Shown here: piece by piece, positions 47,700 to 61,700 of the stretch
How positions within the stretch are numbered: the first letter of the stretch is position 1
Layout of the letters: every line of letters starts with the position of its first letter
DNA from: Taenia hydatigena
Taxonomy: Eukaryota; Platyhelminthes; Cestoda; Cyclophyllidea; Taeniidae
NCBI GenBank assembly: GCA_036345935.2
Contig: JADWOT020000001.1
Span: 18,185,761-18,249,760 of the forward strand
DNA: 64,000 nucleotides
Direction: 5' to 3'
Notes under the pieces: model-generated
Database searches by the model: none
Told to the model about the DNA's origin: nothing
The model's input: the letters and a program-made list of their open reading frames with translations, nothing else
Position numbers and translations under genes: made by a program

Positions 47700-48960
47700 C
47701 CGTCATTGCGTTAATTTTATGAACAAACTCAAATCACGAATGGAATTTGCTCAATCACTTTCCATCAGATCCCATTTTATGTCTCCTTTTCTATGCTACC
47801 GTAGCTGTCCCCTAACCTTCTTTCCATTTATCCATAGCTTCATTCCTCCCTTCAGCCACTTTCGCATGCACTCATTCGTCCTAGTATGCGTGCATGTCTA
47901 CAAGCCCAGCCATATTATATTTTAATTAACATTTTCTATCCTCCTCTGATTCCCTTTTCTCGCTAGCTTTGGGGATCTATTTCTTTTTCACCCCATGCCT
48001 TACTTTGCTTTCCTTGTTGCAGTTGTCCATGCACATGCGAATGCAACCTACGAGACTGCATTATACACTGCATCAACTGGATTGCATTTATGAGTCTTCG
48101 TTTGACATTGTCGAGCCCGTCTTGATCCCAGTGTCTACTACTGTCTCCAACATCACTGCTTTCCCCCTAAGTATCACCTGTTTCAAAACAGTGATTTACC
48201 TCTTATTCTCAGTAGCAGTTTTGATTGCACAAATGAGAAGAGGTGGCACGTGGTAGCATCATTGAGGCACCTATAATGGCCTCAATGAGTGCGCTCAGAT
48301 GGTGTTTTGAGATTACCAACGTGAAACACGACCAGAAGGCAGTCCAAGTCTCCCACCCATCAACAGCTCCTACACCCCCAACAAATCTCGGTACGTCAAA
48401 AGATGCAAGAGCCGTTCAAATGCCAATTGAATACCTAAATCAACTCAAACTATGGGGCTAGCACTTCACTTTTCCCGATCGTTCTGATGTTATGTGTGGT
48501 AGTAATTGTTGAGGTTGTTTTCAATGCCGGCGGTCTAGGAAACCTTCAAACTGACCCCGAGTGTTTCGTCATTCCGTTTGTACCTCATTTTAGTCCACGT
48601 GGCCAGCAGCTGCGCGAAACTCTACTATATGTCTCACAGTCCCATGGCCCAGATGCTCGTAAGCAAGTTGTGGAACATCTGTCCTACGTCATGTACAAGA
48701 TATTTGTAGCATCCTCAATAGCCATTTAAGGTAAGGGTGAATAGGCCCAAGCCGAATTGACAAATCTCCTAAACAACCATTTTGTCAGGAACCAGAATAT
48801 TGGGGGTATCGGCTAGCGCGCTTCAATGAACTCTTCTTATTGTCAGAGTAAGGGAATGAGATACCTTCCTATGGAATTTAAGGCAGCGCTGATGACAGAT
48901 GAGGCAATAAACTGCATATAACTATGCGAGTACCGTAACGTTCTTTTTCAAAGCTGCACT
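47700..48960 (+). repeat. Dispersed family R1, copy c
   Basis: Inverted relative to R1a and R1b and collinear with them. Elements in order: the TTCATTC-rich start (~47760-47880), HAHANATYETALYTASTG, PVSTTVSNITAFPLSITCF and its continuation to a Trp-TAG at ~48256, the 'cacgtggtag' block, KAVQVSHPSTAPTPP, and NAGGLGNLQTDPECFVIPFV followed by DARKQVVEHLSYVMYK. The last block ends at TAA near 48729. The inverted 'gctgccttaaattcc' block comes last. This copy has the longest open stretches of the three, so it may be the least decayed. No known domain is recognised. Confidence 0.65.
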
Positions 48961-48969
48961 TTTTTGAAA

Positions 48970-51640
48970 CAGTAGTGAAGGGTTGTCATGTGAGGTAGAA
49001 TAAGGCGGAGGAAGGAAAGCGAAGAAAATTCTCGTAATATTCTACAATGGCTGAAAAATGCAAAACTGTCGAGATTCTGCCTTCTTCTACCATTGAATAA
49101 CTACATCAACAATAACAACAAAACAGTTTTGACACATAATCTGTGTGCGCAGTTGTCGATCTGGTCGGAATTGTTGCCTAATTAATCACTGCAATAAAGA
49201 TGTGTCAAATGTGTGAATCTGCCATGGTTGTCTTTTGTTATTTCATTCATACATCAGATCAGCACAAATTGTAACGCTGTGTGTCGTTGGTTAAAACCGC
49301 ATTTCTGCAAAGTCGTACGTCCTTGCCTTAGGACAGAACGACATTTCATTCTGGAACTGCGGTCAAATGCAGCTGTGTCCGCAATGCTGCTAAAAACGAG
49401 TCATTTCAAAATGGGCAACAAATCACGAGTCAAAGCTGTCCTGCCACACTTTGCTGACCGCCTTCGGTGTAAATATGAGGAGATGTCTTAAAATCAAATG
49501 GCAGGAATGATTAGAGTCGTGATTTGACCCGAGCCTACTTCTTGTCTATATGTTGCACATTCTGCTCAATGGAAGTTGTCTTAAAAGCAGACAAAGTTAT
49601 TTTGACATTAGCTACACTGTACACCAGGGACGAACCGGTCAAAGCCACACGTGGACTAATTCGCATTCTCTTGTCCATGCTAGCAATTCCCATGCATAAT
49701 TTTGCATTTCCAATTAAGAAGGGTCAGACAAATGTCAATTTCAGCAAATTAATAACTTTGCCAATCTGCCACATAAAACGAATTGGATGAATTCAAAAGT
49801 GTAAATGGTGGATTGCTGAAGAACAGCTGCGCCATCGGGATCCAAGAAAAAGCTGCCAAAATGCACATGGATCGTGCAAAGAACGAAGATGTGTACGTCA
49901 TCAGTGTGTGGAGAAGGCGAGTTTGAGTGTTTCATTCAGTTTTCTTGTAAAAATCATTCCTAAGTAAATAATTGTTGTCAAAGTTTTCATCCTTAAAATC
50001 TAGAGGCGAGAACGGAAATCAACGATGATTAAGATGTTCGACTGCCTGACACTTCTGATTGCTGTGGATGGGAGCAGGGTGTACGGGCCTCTCACCACAC
50101 CCAACTACCTCATTGAGGATGCTGATGTGGCTTTCAGTTTGTAATTCTAAGCACATTTATTACCCTCTCACTTCTGGCCTCAGTTTCTCGCTGTCGCAAG
50201 GTGAACATCTCACCTAATTGAAAAGTCTAATTCAGCCCCAGGTGTGCCATGACACCCACCAGCATGGTATTAGTGTTCTAATTTGTGTCCTTAGGGATGG
50301 GGGTAAGTAATGGGATAGGTAAAGTGGGAAAGCTTGTATGCCACCTTCGGGAATGCTAGAAGGCAAAGGACACACAGAGTAGTGTAATTACTCATGCAAT
50401 AATTCAGAACAATGCAACTGCAGGGGAGGCAGAAACGTAGCTCGTTCTTCTGCCTTACTGGACACGCGATTCCTCCCCATCTGAACTCATTCGGATGGTT
50501 GGGATGTGGACATCTGAAGTGTTAAACCTTCACACAACTTTATTCGCAGCAAGTTTTTATTCCGATTTCCGAGTAATTATTGCTTTACCATGATGATTTT
50601 TGTACTTATTGTATGGAACGCTAATAGCCATCTTCAATTTTACCCATTTGTGCATCAACCACCGACCGCAGCATTCACACCTTTACTTGCTGGAAATGAG
50701 TAGGGGGTGAAGATAAGACTGCAATACACAATAATTATGGCGGCTAACTATTCTCTTAAAAATTAAACCACCCATTGGCTTCATTGATGCGCAAATCACA
50801 GACGCTTTAAAACAACTTTTTAGGCCAAGCAATCTCCTAGATGCAATGCCATGTGTGACCTCAGACATTGATGCTTTAACAATGAAGGCGGCTTTGTAAG
50901 CAAACGCGCTACTGGAGCATCGCGGCAGTCACATTTCATCGTAGTCGTACAATACCATAATTTTGATACAATCATCATATCTTTTCATTCTTTAGAGACA
51001 GTTACTGTTTCAAGTCTCACATAAAGGCAGACGCAAATAAACCAATAGCTTTGGTTAAATTTTGGTTCGCCTTAATAATTCTAAAGCAGAATGTCATTGA
51101 CAATCCGAAGTACTTTAGTATTAGTGGAAGAGACGGAAAGAATAATCTAACTATTAATTACTTTATGAAAAGAGATCGAACTCACTGCTTAGACCTTGGT
51201 TTGCCACATAACTGTTAAGGCTAATTTTCATGAGAGTCTTTTAAGCGCAATCTAAAGCTCACCAATTCGTGATGACAGAGAATTTGGACAGGTGTTGAGA
51301 TATTTGAGCTGCCCAACATGGACCAGCGTTTGTCCCAAGAATATACAATGGAGTCAAGCGGTGGCTGATGCGTTTCCTTAAGCAAAATCTTTACTCAAAA
51401 TGTGCGATAGTAAAGTTTTTTTTGTAAGTTTTTCGAGCTGTGCTCATTGTTCCTGGAGTTGGTTAATCTTTTAAGCGATTCCGTGACAACAGTTTGTGCA
51501 CTGATCAAATATTCGAGGCGAGGTCTTTTACGCCCCAGCCAAAAGCTCATGCGAATGATCACTCGACACCATAGGTTGAGACTCACCACGGCCTGTAAAA
51601 TCACTGTTAGGCATAGCATTGTCCATTCAACGGTGATCTT
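48970..51640. other. No supported gene
   Basis: Two short plus frames (49213-49491, 49524-49790) and a 37-codon frame from an ATG at ~50032 (MFDCLTLLIAVDGSRVYGPL) look mildly protein-like but are unrecognised. No HSP70 N-terminal homology is seen upstream of 51643. Confidence 0.4.
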
Positions 51641-51642
51641 AT

Positions 51643-52765
51643 CATTGTGTGGAGATATTTAAGCAAAAGCACAAGGGCAAGGATTTGACGACCAACAGGA
51701 ATGCCATCAACCGTCTGAGAAAGGCGTGTGAGGTGGCAAAGAAGACGTTGAGCTCTTCCAAGCCCTCATACATAGATGTAGACGCCTCATTTAATGGCAT
51801 TGATTTTAGTACGATTCTCACACGGACTGTTTTGGGCATTTGTGCTCAGATCTCTTCTTGAAGACACTGCATCTAATGAAACAGGCATTAAATGGTGCAA
51901 AGTTGAAAAAGGATGATGTCTGCGAGACATTGATGGTAGGCGGGTCGACGCGTATTCCAAAGGTGCAACAGTTGCTGCGAAAGTTCTTCAATGACAATCA
52001 GTTAAACGATTCCAAAGATCCGAACAAGGCAGTGACATATGGTGCGGCGTTGTTGGCGTCCAATCTGGCTGACGACAAGTCGGAGAAGGTACAGAATTTG
52101 GTGTTATTGAAGGTGGTCCCACTCCCACTGGGTGTGGAGACGGCAAGTGGTGTGATGACGACGTTGATAGAGCGAAATGCAAAAATCCTGGTAAAGAAGA
52201 TCAAGATCTTCTCCACGTGTTCGGACAATCAGTTGAGTGTGTTGGTGCAGGTGTACGAGGGTGAGCGTGCGATGACGAGAGACAACAACTTGTTGGGCAA
52301 ATTCGAGTTGTCAGGTATCCTACCAGCACCGCGTAGAGTACCTCAGATCGAGGTGTCCTTCGACATTGACGAAAATGGCATTCTCAATGTGACGGCGGTG
52401 GACAAGTCGTCAGGGCAGCGAAACAGCATCACCATCACGAAGGACAAGGGCCTTCTGTCGGAGAAGGAGATACAACAGATGGTGAATGATGCAGAAAAAC
52501 TAAAGTTGGAGGATGAGAAAAGGAGGAGTAGGATAGCAGCGAGAAACATTCTGAAAAACTACGTTTGCAGCATAAGATCGAAAATGGATGACGATGAAGT
52601 GAGAGTGTTTTAGCAGAGTTTTGGCAAAATATATTTACGAAGTGTGAGACGACTCTCAGGTGGATGGATTTTGACCAACAGGCCACAAGGAAGAAATATG
52701 AGCTTATGTACAACAATATGAAGATTCTGTGCAACCTAATTATGTCGATGACGAACCTCGGTTAG
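51643..52765 (+). pseudogene. Cytosolic HSP70 pseudogene, 5'-truncated and frameshifted
   Basis: Homology starts abruptly at HCVEIFKQKHKGKDLTTN, so about 240 N-terminal residues are missing, with most of the ATPase domain and its phosphate loops. A frameshift near 51815-51835 leads to the frame 51840-52613. That frame has the adenosine motif [11 protein letters not shown] (~51936), the interdomain linker [13 protein letters not shown] (~52100), and the substrate-binding domain with [20 protein letters not shown] and [21 protein letters not shown] second frameshift at ~52605 gives TAG at 52611. The lid helices continue in another phase (TKCETTLRWMDFDQQ) to TAG at 52763. The EEVD tail is lost. 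The intact type is a ~640-residue ATP-driven chaperone. Homology is uninterrupted by introns. Divergent HSP70 expansions are known from tapeworms. Confidence 0.92.
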
Positions 52766-52769
52766 TGAG

Positions 52770-55700
52770 CATGGGGATTTGACAACTGGGACGCACAACT
52801 TTGCACATTTGACCTTAGAAAACGTCGAGTGACAGTAACTCATTTATCTATTATTCATCAATGCCATCAATATTATTGTTTATTATTTACCATTATCCAT
52901 CTTTACTCACTTCATTATTCATTGTCTCATGACTCGCCCTCAGCCTGCTAGGAATACGAAGCAGTCGCCTGTGCGAGTAACTTGTGTCCGAATGAGCAAT
53001 TGTGCACACATTCTTTACCATCAAGCCTAGCATCATGCCATTGTCCATATCGGCAATGGTAAGCGTGTCATCAAGCTTGATGGAGTAATTTGACTAAAGA
53101 CTAGGGTTTCCGAGAATAACGTTCTACAACGAAACTTGAGAACGTATCAAAATTTGATCTGTTACCAAATCTACGCTTATATCATGTGCTGTTGGCTGCC
53201 GAGGCATCTTTAGCACATCCTTTCCAGGGCAATAGGAATAGGGTGGGAACCTGTTTTGCCAAGTAGTTGCTTCTCGTAAGGAGATTGATAGTGCGCTGAA
53301 ATTTGGCAGTGTAAAAATGCCACCTCGAAGATTGAATCGAATCACTGGGCTGAAATTGGGATTGGGTAGGGTACTCGCAAGCAGTTAGCACACTCAGGCA
53401 GGTATGGGAGAAGGTAAAATTATAGGAGTGCAAAGGAGCAGCTGGTGTTGTTTTAAATGTTGCCTTACTACTATGAATGTCCCATGTCCTTTGCAAAACT
53501 AACGCATTGCTTATGCCGAATCAAACTGTAGCATTCACTCAATTAGTAGACGTTTGTGCCGAAATTGACAACAAACCTCGCATTGTCTACTGGCGTGACT
53601 GCCACAAACTGAGAAGTAGGGAGGCTATATCTAGGAGAGAACCATTAAAGTAAACAAACGCGAGTTTTTAATACGATTTGTAAGAGAACAGCCTAACGAG
53701 GATTTATGGGTAGCATTGTTAGGGTTGTTTGACCGTATGATCGCTTTTAAAGTCAAGTGTTTGTATGGTGAAAGCGCCTTCACCGAAAAGGCGCAGCAAC
53801 CTGCCTAGCCATTCTTGACCAACTCCCTGTCTTTCCGCGTTGCTTTTCGTCATTCTGATGCTCCTGTCGTTAGCAAGACCTCGCCGCCAGTTTATGTGCT
53901 CCTTATGGGGAGATGCCTCAACAGTCAGTGAAGGGATCATTTTTCGTACTTCGAGTCCTTGTGGCCCAGTATTATGTGATTCTCACAGCTCTGATCACGA
54001 TAATGAGCGTCATAGAGAGATGTGTGTATACATGGAGTAAAGTATGGCTTGAAGGCGTGTGAAAGTGATATCCATTCATGCACACCACTTGATGCATTTT
54101 CATTCAAAGATTTCTTTGCCACATCCAACTCAAGTGAATTTAGTCATCGACTGATGAAACGTAGAAGTGGTTGCCATAGGAATCACAAGTGGATAGGGTA
54201 AACCAATCTTTTCTATTGAGTTGCTTTTGTCAGCCGTCGTCACATTCATCTGCAAATATGTTGGGTCGGCGGAGCCAACCTGCCTGGAATTTGTTAGGAT
54301 ACGCAGTGTAAATGCATAAGAGACCGAATTAAAAACACTTGGATGAGAGTATGTAGACCATTCGGGGGGTGCAGAGGCATAGCTGAAATATTTATTGGCA
54401 ATGAGCAATCATGTCTGGATACTTTCGCATAGCCGAGGCGTTTATCTCTTTAAATACATCAGCCTTATTGGAGGCATAGCAGAGAGCATATGTAGGAGCT
54501 AATTCCTTCACTTGTTATGCTCTGTGGGATGGCTGCCTTCTTTACATGTGAAAATAAGTGCTTCTGATCGAAGTGCTTATATGTGGATGTGTGGTATTTA
54601 GGCGTTTGTTTAACTCCACATGATACAGTGCTGGAACGATTTAGTCTTGGTTGGGATTTCCATTTCGGTTTGGGCTTGAGTTTAGTTATGCTAAGATAAA
54701 TACTGCTGCTTTGCTCGTTCGAGCTCAAACGGCTAAGTGAAGCCAAAATAAGTGCCCATCTGAAGAGAGTTTTTGGCCCTTCAACACATTTTAACCGCAG
54801 TAGCCGCAGTAGTATGGGCCATTGAGTGTTACTGCTATTAACATTAAAACATTAAACTACAGAGCGTAGTGAACATGCCAAGGCGCTATGCATTTTAAAA
54901 ACTTGGATTTATTATTCTGTGTGTATTCATTCCTACACTTATCATCTTCCATACATATGATGCACTCGCAGATCAAGTTCAGAGCCTGCTTCACTTCATC
55001 GTCAATGCAGAAATTGCTAGATGCAAAGCTTGTGCATGGCGAGAGTTTTGATTTTCTTGATGTGGAGGAAAAGTGAATTCGTTCTTGTGCAATAAGTAAC
55101 AAAAATGAGAGTGACAACGCCAAACGATTTATGATTATCATTTACGATCGAATTGGAGCATTTTCGCTACCCGACCCTATTATCACGAATTCTTTTGTCA
55201 CGTAGATTTGCATGCCACTAGATTTTGTGAGTGGCTGTGAGGTAATGTTAACAGAATTGAACTGGTTGGTTTAGCGCTTGACCTGACATCCATTCAACTA
55301 AAGAGACACATGACGAAGAGAACATTTGGAAAGGCGCCAGGGCACTAGCGATTCTCGTAAATAGGGCACAACACTGGTAATTTGCTTCTCCATGTAGGGT
55401 GATTCATTGGCTTTCGGAAGTGCTCTTCATTTCCTCTTAGTTAAACTTTTGGCAGGATGTAGCTGCTTGTGACTAATGTGATAAGTATTCCTATCCTCTG
55501 CTCCTGTGTTCCTCTTCTAACTTCTAACCGCTGGGCTGGAGCAGGCCACGCCTGTGGAAAATTGGGCTGGTATTGGTGCAATGTTGACAGAAACTTTCGT
55601 ATTTCACTCATTTATTTTGCTAAAGAGGCTACATAACCAGAAGTGCTAGAGCGAATAACACAATATAAATGGCATAAGGAGGGACCTCAATATATCGCTT

Positions 55701-58700
55701 CATTGTGTAGGTGACCTCCTCTAATTCGGTGCCTGTAAGTGGCTAGCGTGTATAAGCTAGTCCACCAGCAGGCAAGCATGCTTTCACAAATTTTTTGTTC
55801 ACCCGCCTGACAGGTGCGCTTTTTTTCGGTCTCTTACCGTTTTAAGAAATTCTGTTTTTCACTACTTGAATTCTTTTTGGAAACATTGCAGCCAAATCCA
55901 CCTCAGCTGTTGCAATCAATCTTTCGTGTACTGTTTGAACTATTTTCTACACGGTCCATGATTTAACGAACTGATAGAGGATTCAATAGACATATATTTG
56001 AGTAAATAATCAGGTAGGTAGGTCAATGGATAGAGGAATAAACAAGACATGTGGGTCTTCAGATGGGCTGCTCTGGCTTTAGCACTCCAATAGATAATGA
56101 AATGTGCATTGTAAAGTCGAATGAGCCAACATTCAAACAATTTTTTATTACCAGAAAGAAGATCTAAAATGTAACTCAATGAGACACTAATCGGTGCAGT
56201 CTGTCCAAATCTACTGATAATAGTCTTCGCCTTTATGCCTTGCTTAAGTCATCGACGCGCTGTAGGCAGAGGAATTTGATGCCGAGATCGTTCCGTGTGG
56301 TAAGATCACTACTAATATAGCATGGTCGAAATTCCTCTGATGTGTGAGTGCTAGTCAATCCGAGTAAATATTGTCTTTTCTTTTTTACAAGAAACACCTC
56401 ACCGCTTTACCTCATGCTGAGCCACAGCATTGATTGGCCTTCAGGAGACGCAATTAAGACGATACCTGTTTTTTAAAAGAGAGAAATGAAAAACCGCTTT
56501 CTAAACTATAACATGAAACATTAATGAGCGTGCAACACAAAATTACTACGAAACGTATTGTGAAATCAATGAATAAATGAACTCTAATGGATAACTGTCT
56601 TGTGAACCGACAATCACGAACGTATCCATACCTACCCGTTTGTCGCATTCGTCGTCTGAGGGTATCTCACTGCCAATTAGCCAGTCAAGAATCAGCACAC
56701 CACAGATTAGACGGAGGGGCTTGTCGAATTGGTGGATGCAGCCTCTATCTCAGGTGACTCACGCATCCCCTTTCTATCCTCCAAGATTGTTGGCAATGAG
56801 GACATCTCCTGGTTTCAACAGGTTGGCTTAGCTGTTATATTTTCTACAGTGCCGTAGAGGAGAAGAGAGAGGCTTTTTCTTGGCATGCAAGACAGAGTAA
56901 CAGACAAAGAGCTACTGACTACTATGGTTTTCGTGATAGGCACTGGAAGGCCGTATCTGCTGTTATTGTTTAAGCTCAGAATAGAGGAATCAGGCTGCCA
57001 TGATGCTAGGGGAGATTTATAGCTTCGGTTAACTCCTTAAAGGCAAATTGTCATCGACGCTGTCTCGAATCGTTTGGTTTTGTGCTGAAGACTGCGAAGG
57101 CAGCAGTGGTTGATACGGAGGGCCGAGTTGAGAAGCTTTACGGTTCCCAGGCACTCTTTGCCAAAAATAGACTACATGGGCCACGCCTGATTCTTGCAAA
57201 TTTACTAAATCCAAACATGATAGCGAAAATCTTAAAGTCCTTTGTTATTTATCATTAGCATGCTCTTACGATGGGACAGTCATACTCATCATTAGCCTAT
57301 CAAATAATGCAATGTAAGGTTTCAAAACAAAGCCGTTTTATCACCCCGTACCTAGCTGTCAGTGACCAATTTAGTCTTGGAATAAGCACTTAATGCGTCT
57401 AGCATTGCCCACTTGTCAATTGATCGCATACGCCTTAGGCTTTCTAATTAATGAGATAGGAACTGGACATTTACGCAGTAGGAGTGGTTACTTGTCGAGA
57501 GGATCACCATTTTCTTCTGACATTGATCTTGAAACTGGCGGATGAAATGACGATATGGTCTTCGGAGTCCTGCAAGTGAGGACGTGCATTCATTCCGTGG
57601 CACATGTTTGATGGTGCCTACGATGATATACAGAATGATGTGGCAGATTCACTATATGCAAATAGTCAATTACCAGGTGTTCGGAAGGTACAATAGATCA
57701 GATGCAATCACTTAATTTGAAGAGGACTCATTCGGTTTTTCAAGGGACTGACATTATGACGGAAGAATGGTAGGCTTTCGTGCGCCATGATACGCCACCG
57801 GCCCCAAGGGCGTACCTCATGGCGTCTCTCGGCACACTGTGGAGCTGCAGCAGTAGCAGTGGCCAACGGGGTGCCAGTAGGACAATCCGTATCCACACCG
57901 GTGTTGCTCTTTGGATGGGCTAGCGTCGCAGCCGTGTGGAGAAATCACTACGCTGTGATAGATGTGCTTTATCTCTTTAATGCAAGCAATAACGCCAAAC
58001 ATAATTTAAATTTACAATGATTTAATTAGAAAGGCGGTGCGATAGTAAGTGGAAAGCAAACAGCGAATAAGCGGGCCAAAACAATTGAAAACGCCGTTGC
58101 TGGAACGCCACGAACGTGAGGTGACACACTGGCGATGGCCGACCCCGGTACTCATTATTTTAACATAAAATTCCAACCTCCACAACATTTGCTACAGCGG
58201 TATTAATTTCCATATCTAAAAATTTGCCACCGCAATGCTTTGCATATCCATGTTTTAGTTGTGATGAATGCAGTTGAGCCTTTTCAGGTGGTCTAGTTTC
58301 CGAGAGAGTGGCATTGTTGGGGCTGTTTGCAGGTCATTTTGTGGCACTACATCGCCTAGCGCTGTCACAATTTCATCCATTGTGTAACTTTGATGCAACA
58401 ACTTATTTTGAGCGGTTGGAGTGGTAGTCATGAAGAGCCACCAAGCGGGTCATGTGGGAGTCAATTTTTCCTCCAAGTTGTATCAGCAGAGCTGTAGCTT
58501 TTCGTGCCATGGTATTTAGCTTCAGAGCCACCATCTTCGACCTCCGGCCTATCGAGATGGAATTAAGGGTTCTCCCAACACTGTCCGAGTCTACAAGTTA
58601 CGGAATTTCCTCCATCGAATTGACTGTGCCACTCTTCATAGTCGGGCGATGGGATGATCGGTGCAAACACTATTAAGAGTTGGGAATAGAAACACCGATC

Positions 58701-61700
58701 ACCACAAGTGTGGGACCCATTGATGAGGCAGCTCTGACTGCCACTTCTACACCAGAAGTTATTCTGGCCGATACCGGCACAACAGCAGCAATAGCGGATG
58801 CGAACGCTCCTGTTGCAGCAGTCGAATGGGAGTGGCCCGTCAGTGGGAACGGTCACATTTGCCGAATTAACAGCACAACCAGCACGTGAAGCCAGTTTGC
58901 ACTCTGAACGCAGCACTCAACGTGCAGAATGATATCGATGGGTGTGTCCACAATTGCTGCTTTTGTGCAACCAGTCACTTAATTAGTGGGTGACTTACTA
59001 TTCCAAAGTTTGGTTCAACATTGCGTTCCTTGTTGACGTACCTCATCTTTGGAAGTGCGTCAAATGACCTTATTGCGATTATGTGTTCAGAGTTCCTGAA
59101 CGTTTCCCTTTTTATTATTCCACAGATATGCACAAAAAATGTTTAGGTTCTTTCTAAGGAAATGAGTAAACAGGCCAAATCATCATCCTAACTCCTTGCC
59201 TTTCCCACCTGGCATGGTAGAGTCGAAGGACGCTGATTGTCCCTGCTGAAGCGGTAAGCAAATCGCTAGCATTAACTACTGCAAAGCTAGTTTCATCTGT
59301 TTTCCTTATTCTCTCTTCTCATCTGTCTAACTGACTCTGTCTGCCCATAACTACTGCTTTCTTATTTTTTGTAGCCTTTGAATGCAACACCTCTGACCTC
59401 TATGTGTGTGCAGAGTGAGTGATCTTGGTTAGTGTTTGTTGATCCGTTTTCATCTCTTCGTGATCCCCAGGTGTTATCGCCTCTGCACGTGTTGTGACTT
59501 CCTCTCCGTAACGCTAGCACTTTGTGGCACAGTGACAGAATCACTTTTCTCCTGTGAAAAACTTGGGTTTTGCCTAATCTAACCGTTGACTACAAAGTAA
59601 GCTAGTGTTAAATAAATGTTATCGCATGATTTATTTTTCATTTTGCGGAAGGACAATAATTGAACATTGGGTCCCATATTCCCCAACAATCTCACTGCCC
59701 TCGGTAGTTATAGAGACGTCTGTTTTTCAGTTCAGTGGATAATGCCGGGATCGGGGAAGGGAGGAGGGGTACACCAGGTGCCTTTCCCTTCCATTAGGAG
59801 TAGTGAGGCAGATTATGTAGTTATGACTTAATTATACCAGAATAAAGAGCAGACATGGCTTTGGGTTGTTAGGAATATTCTAACATTTTTTGTTATTCGT
59901 CTGTTTTTTAATAACTGACGTTTTAAAATGCCTATCGTATTAGTCCTTCCTGGCTTCAAGTTTGACCAATTGACAAATAAACCTAAAAACAAAGTAAGCA
60001 TTGACCTAGAAACAAAAAATGTTTAGAGTTTAAATTGTACAACCTTCTCCCCGATGTAATGCAGAGCGATGAGACTTCTCTGAAGATGAAGAGCACTTAA
60101 TACTCGAACGCAATATTCAAGTATTGGGTGAACAGATGAGAATGACACTGCTGGCACGGCCCCGACGCCAGCTACCCGGAAAAAGCTAAATTGTCCTAAT
60201 AAGTCTCTGAAGCCAAGCCTGAGAGGTAAGTGAGCAGCCAAGGTGCTAAAGTTCTGCTACGGATTTTTGGTTGCCGTAACAATGCAAATTTAACGAGAAG
60301 CATCTAAGGGATTACTGCGACTATAGATTAATTAACATTAGTTCCATCTTAGTGCATCAGTTAATATTGGTAAAGCAGTTTGACATCGACTAAATTCTAG
60401 AGTTGCTCGCGAAAAAGCTAAAAGTGCAGTTTCCCTTGTTAAATAAGTTTTGCAGCATATGCCTGGCTTTTGCATTGACGCACGTCATTAAACCAGCATT
60501 GTAATCAAGATTTCGAGATTATAAGAATCTGGGAGAAATCGTTGGTTTCTTTCCTAAAACAAATAACCTGTAGATTATTTTGGCGTCTAAACATGGAGGG
60601 TCAACGCAGTACCTGCATCCCTTCCTTTCACCACTAGTTTTTTGCCCATCTACATGACTAGAGGGATTTCAAACCCCCCAGAATAATGAAGAGATTCATT
60701 TTTTAATGGTTTAAATGCGTTCTAAGATCACTTTAGAGAAGCCCACCTCAGGTACCTAGCAAGTGCTCTCCAGAGTGGTTTCCGTAAATTCCGCAAGTCA
60801 CAGATTTTTATGGATAATTCTGTCAAGATTAACCAAAAGCTGGGTAGACGCCTTATCAGGTAATTCAAAAGAATTGACAGCAAGCCATGACAATGGAGAA
60901 AGAGGTCCATTCCAGTGCTTCGAAGTAACTTGCAGATGATTCAGCAACCACTGCATGTAACAGTGTGCACAAGACAAGTACATGCCGCAGTTAAGAAGGA
61001 CTATTAGAAAAAAGGTAATGGAAAGCATTCGACATCGAGTTGATCGTTGGTGTTGATGAGAGATTAAAAGAAGGAGGGAGGGAGACATGCGTGCCACTAC
61101 TGCGTAATGCGTTGTACAATGTTGTGCTAAACTGTGGAGCTATACCAGAATTCGTTAGAGGACAAGAAAGTGGCCAAACCAGGAGCGGTACGCAGCGACA
61201 ATATCTTGTGAAAGACAGCAGTGAACTATTTTAGGCTTTTCAATTGCGTCGAAAATAATGTCATGTGATCACACTTTCAGCCTACGAAACCGTCTGCAGA
61301 GAGGAGCTATATAATGCGTTTGTTGGTTGTTCAAAGACTGATTTCGGTGGGCTGGCCAGTAGCCTCATGCCGCTTTCTGTACAGAGAACATGCGCATTCT
61401 ACCAAAGAAATATGTCTCCTTTCGTCTGAAGGAAATTCTAGGGTGCGGTTCAACCTGCTTGAAAGAAGCTGCTTTTTAATAATTTTGGCATGGTCTTTTT
61501 CCTTCAACATTTGCTGGGGACTTAGTTTACTTACCTTTGCATCTATCGTTATTTAGTAAGACACTTCGAGTATCATTCACCTATGTATATGAATATGCAC
61601 ACAGAGAAGCGCTATGCAGAGCAGGGCAGGGCAGGGTAGCTCGTTGACCGTCATCAAGAAGTTGTATACCATGGACAGGGCAGGTGGTGCCTCGCGGGGT

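Noticed and set aside
50285..50376. Perfect 9-bp inverted repeat (TGTGTCCTT/AAGGACACA) bounding ~90 bp, resembling a tiny transposon
   Set aside because: Some two dozen such pairs are expected by chance at this spacing in the window. No target-site duplication or second copy was seen.
57708..58916. Ala/Thr- and Cys-rich frames on both strands
   Set aside because: They derive from interrupted CAG/GCA-type triplets. Both strands are open by composition, and neither shows a domain.
59640..59890. LTR-like stretch with AATAAA and a TGTTAG...CTAACA-type near-palindrome at its end
   Set aside because: No second LTR, primer-binding site, polypurine tract or target duplication was found. The near-palindrome alone is insufficient.
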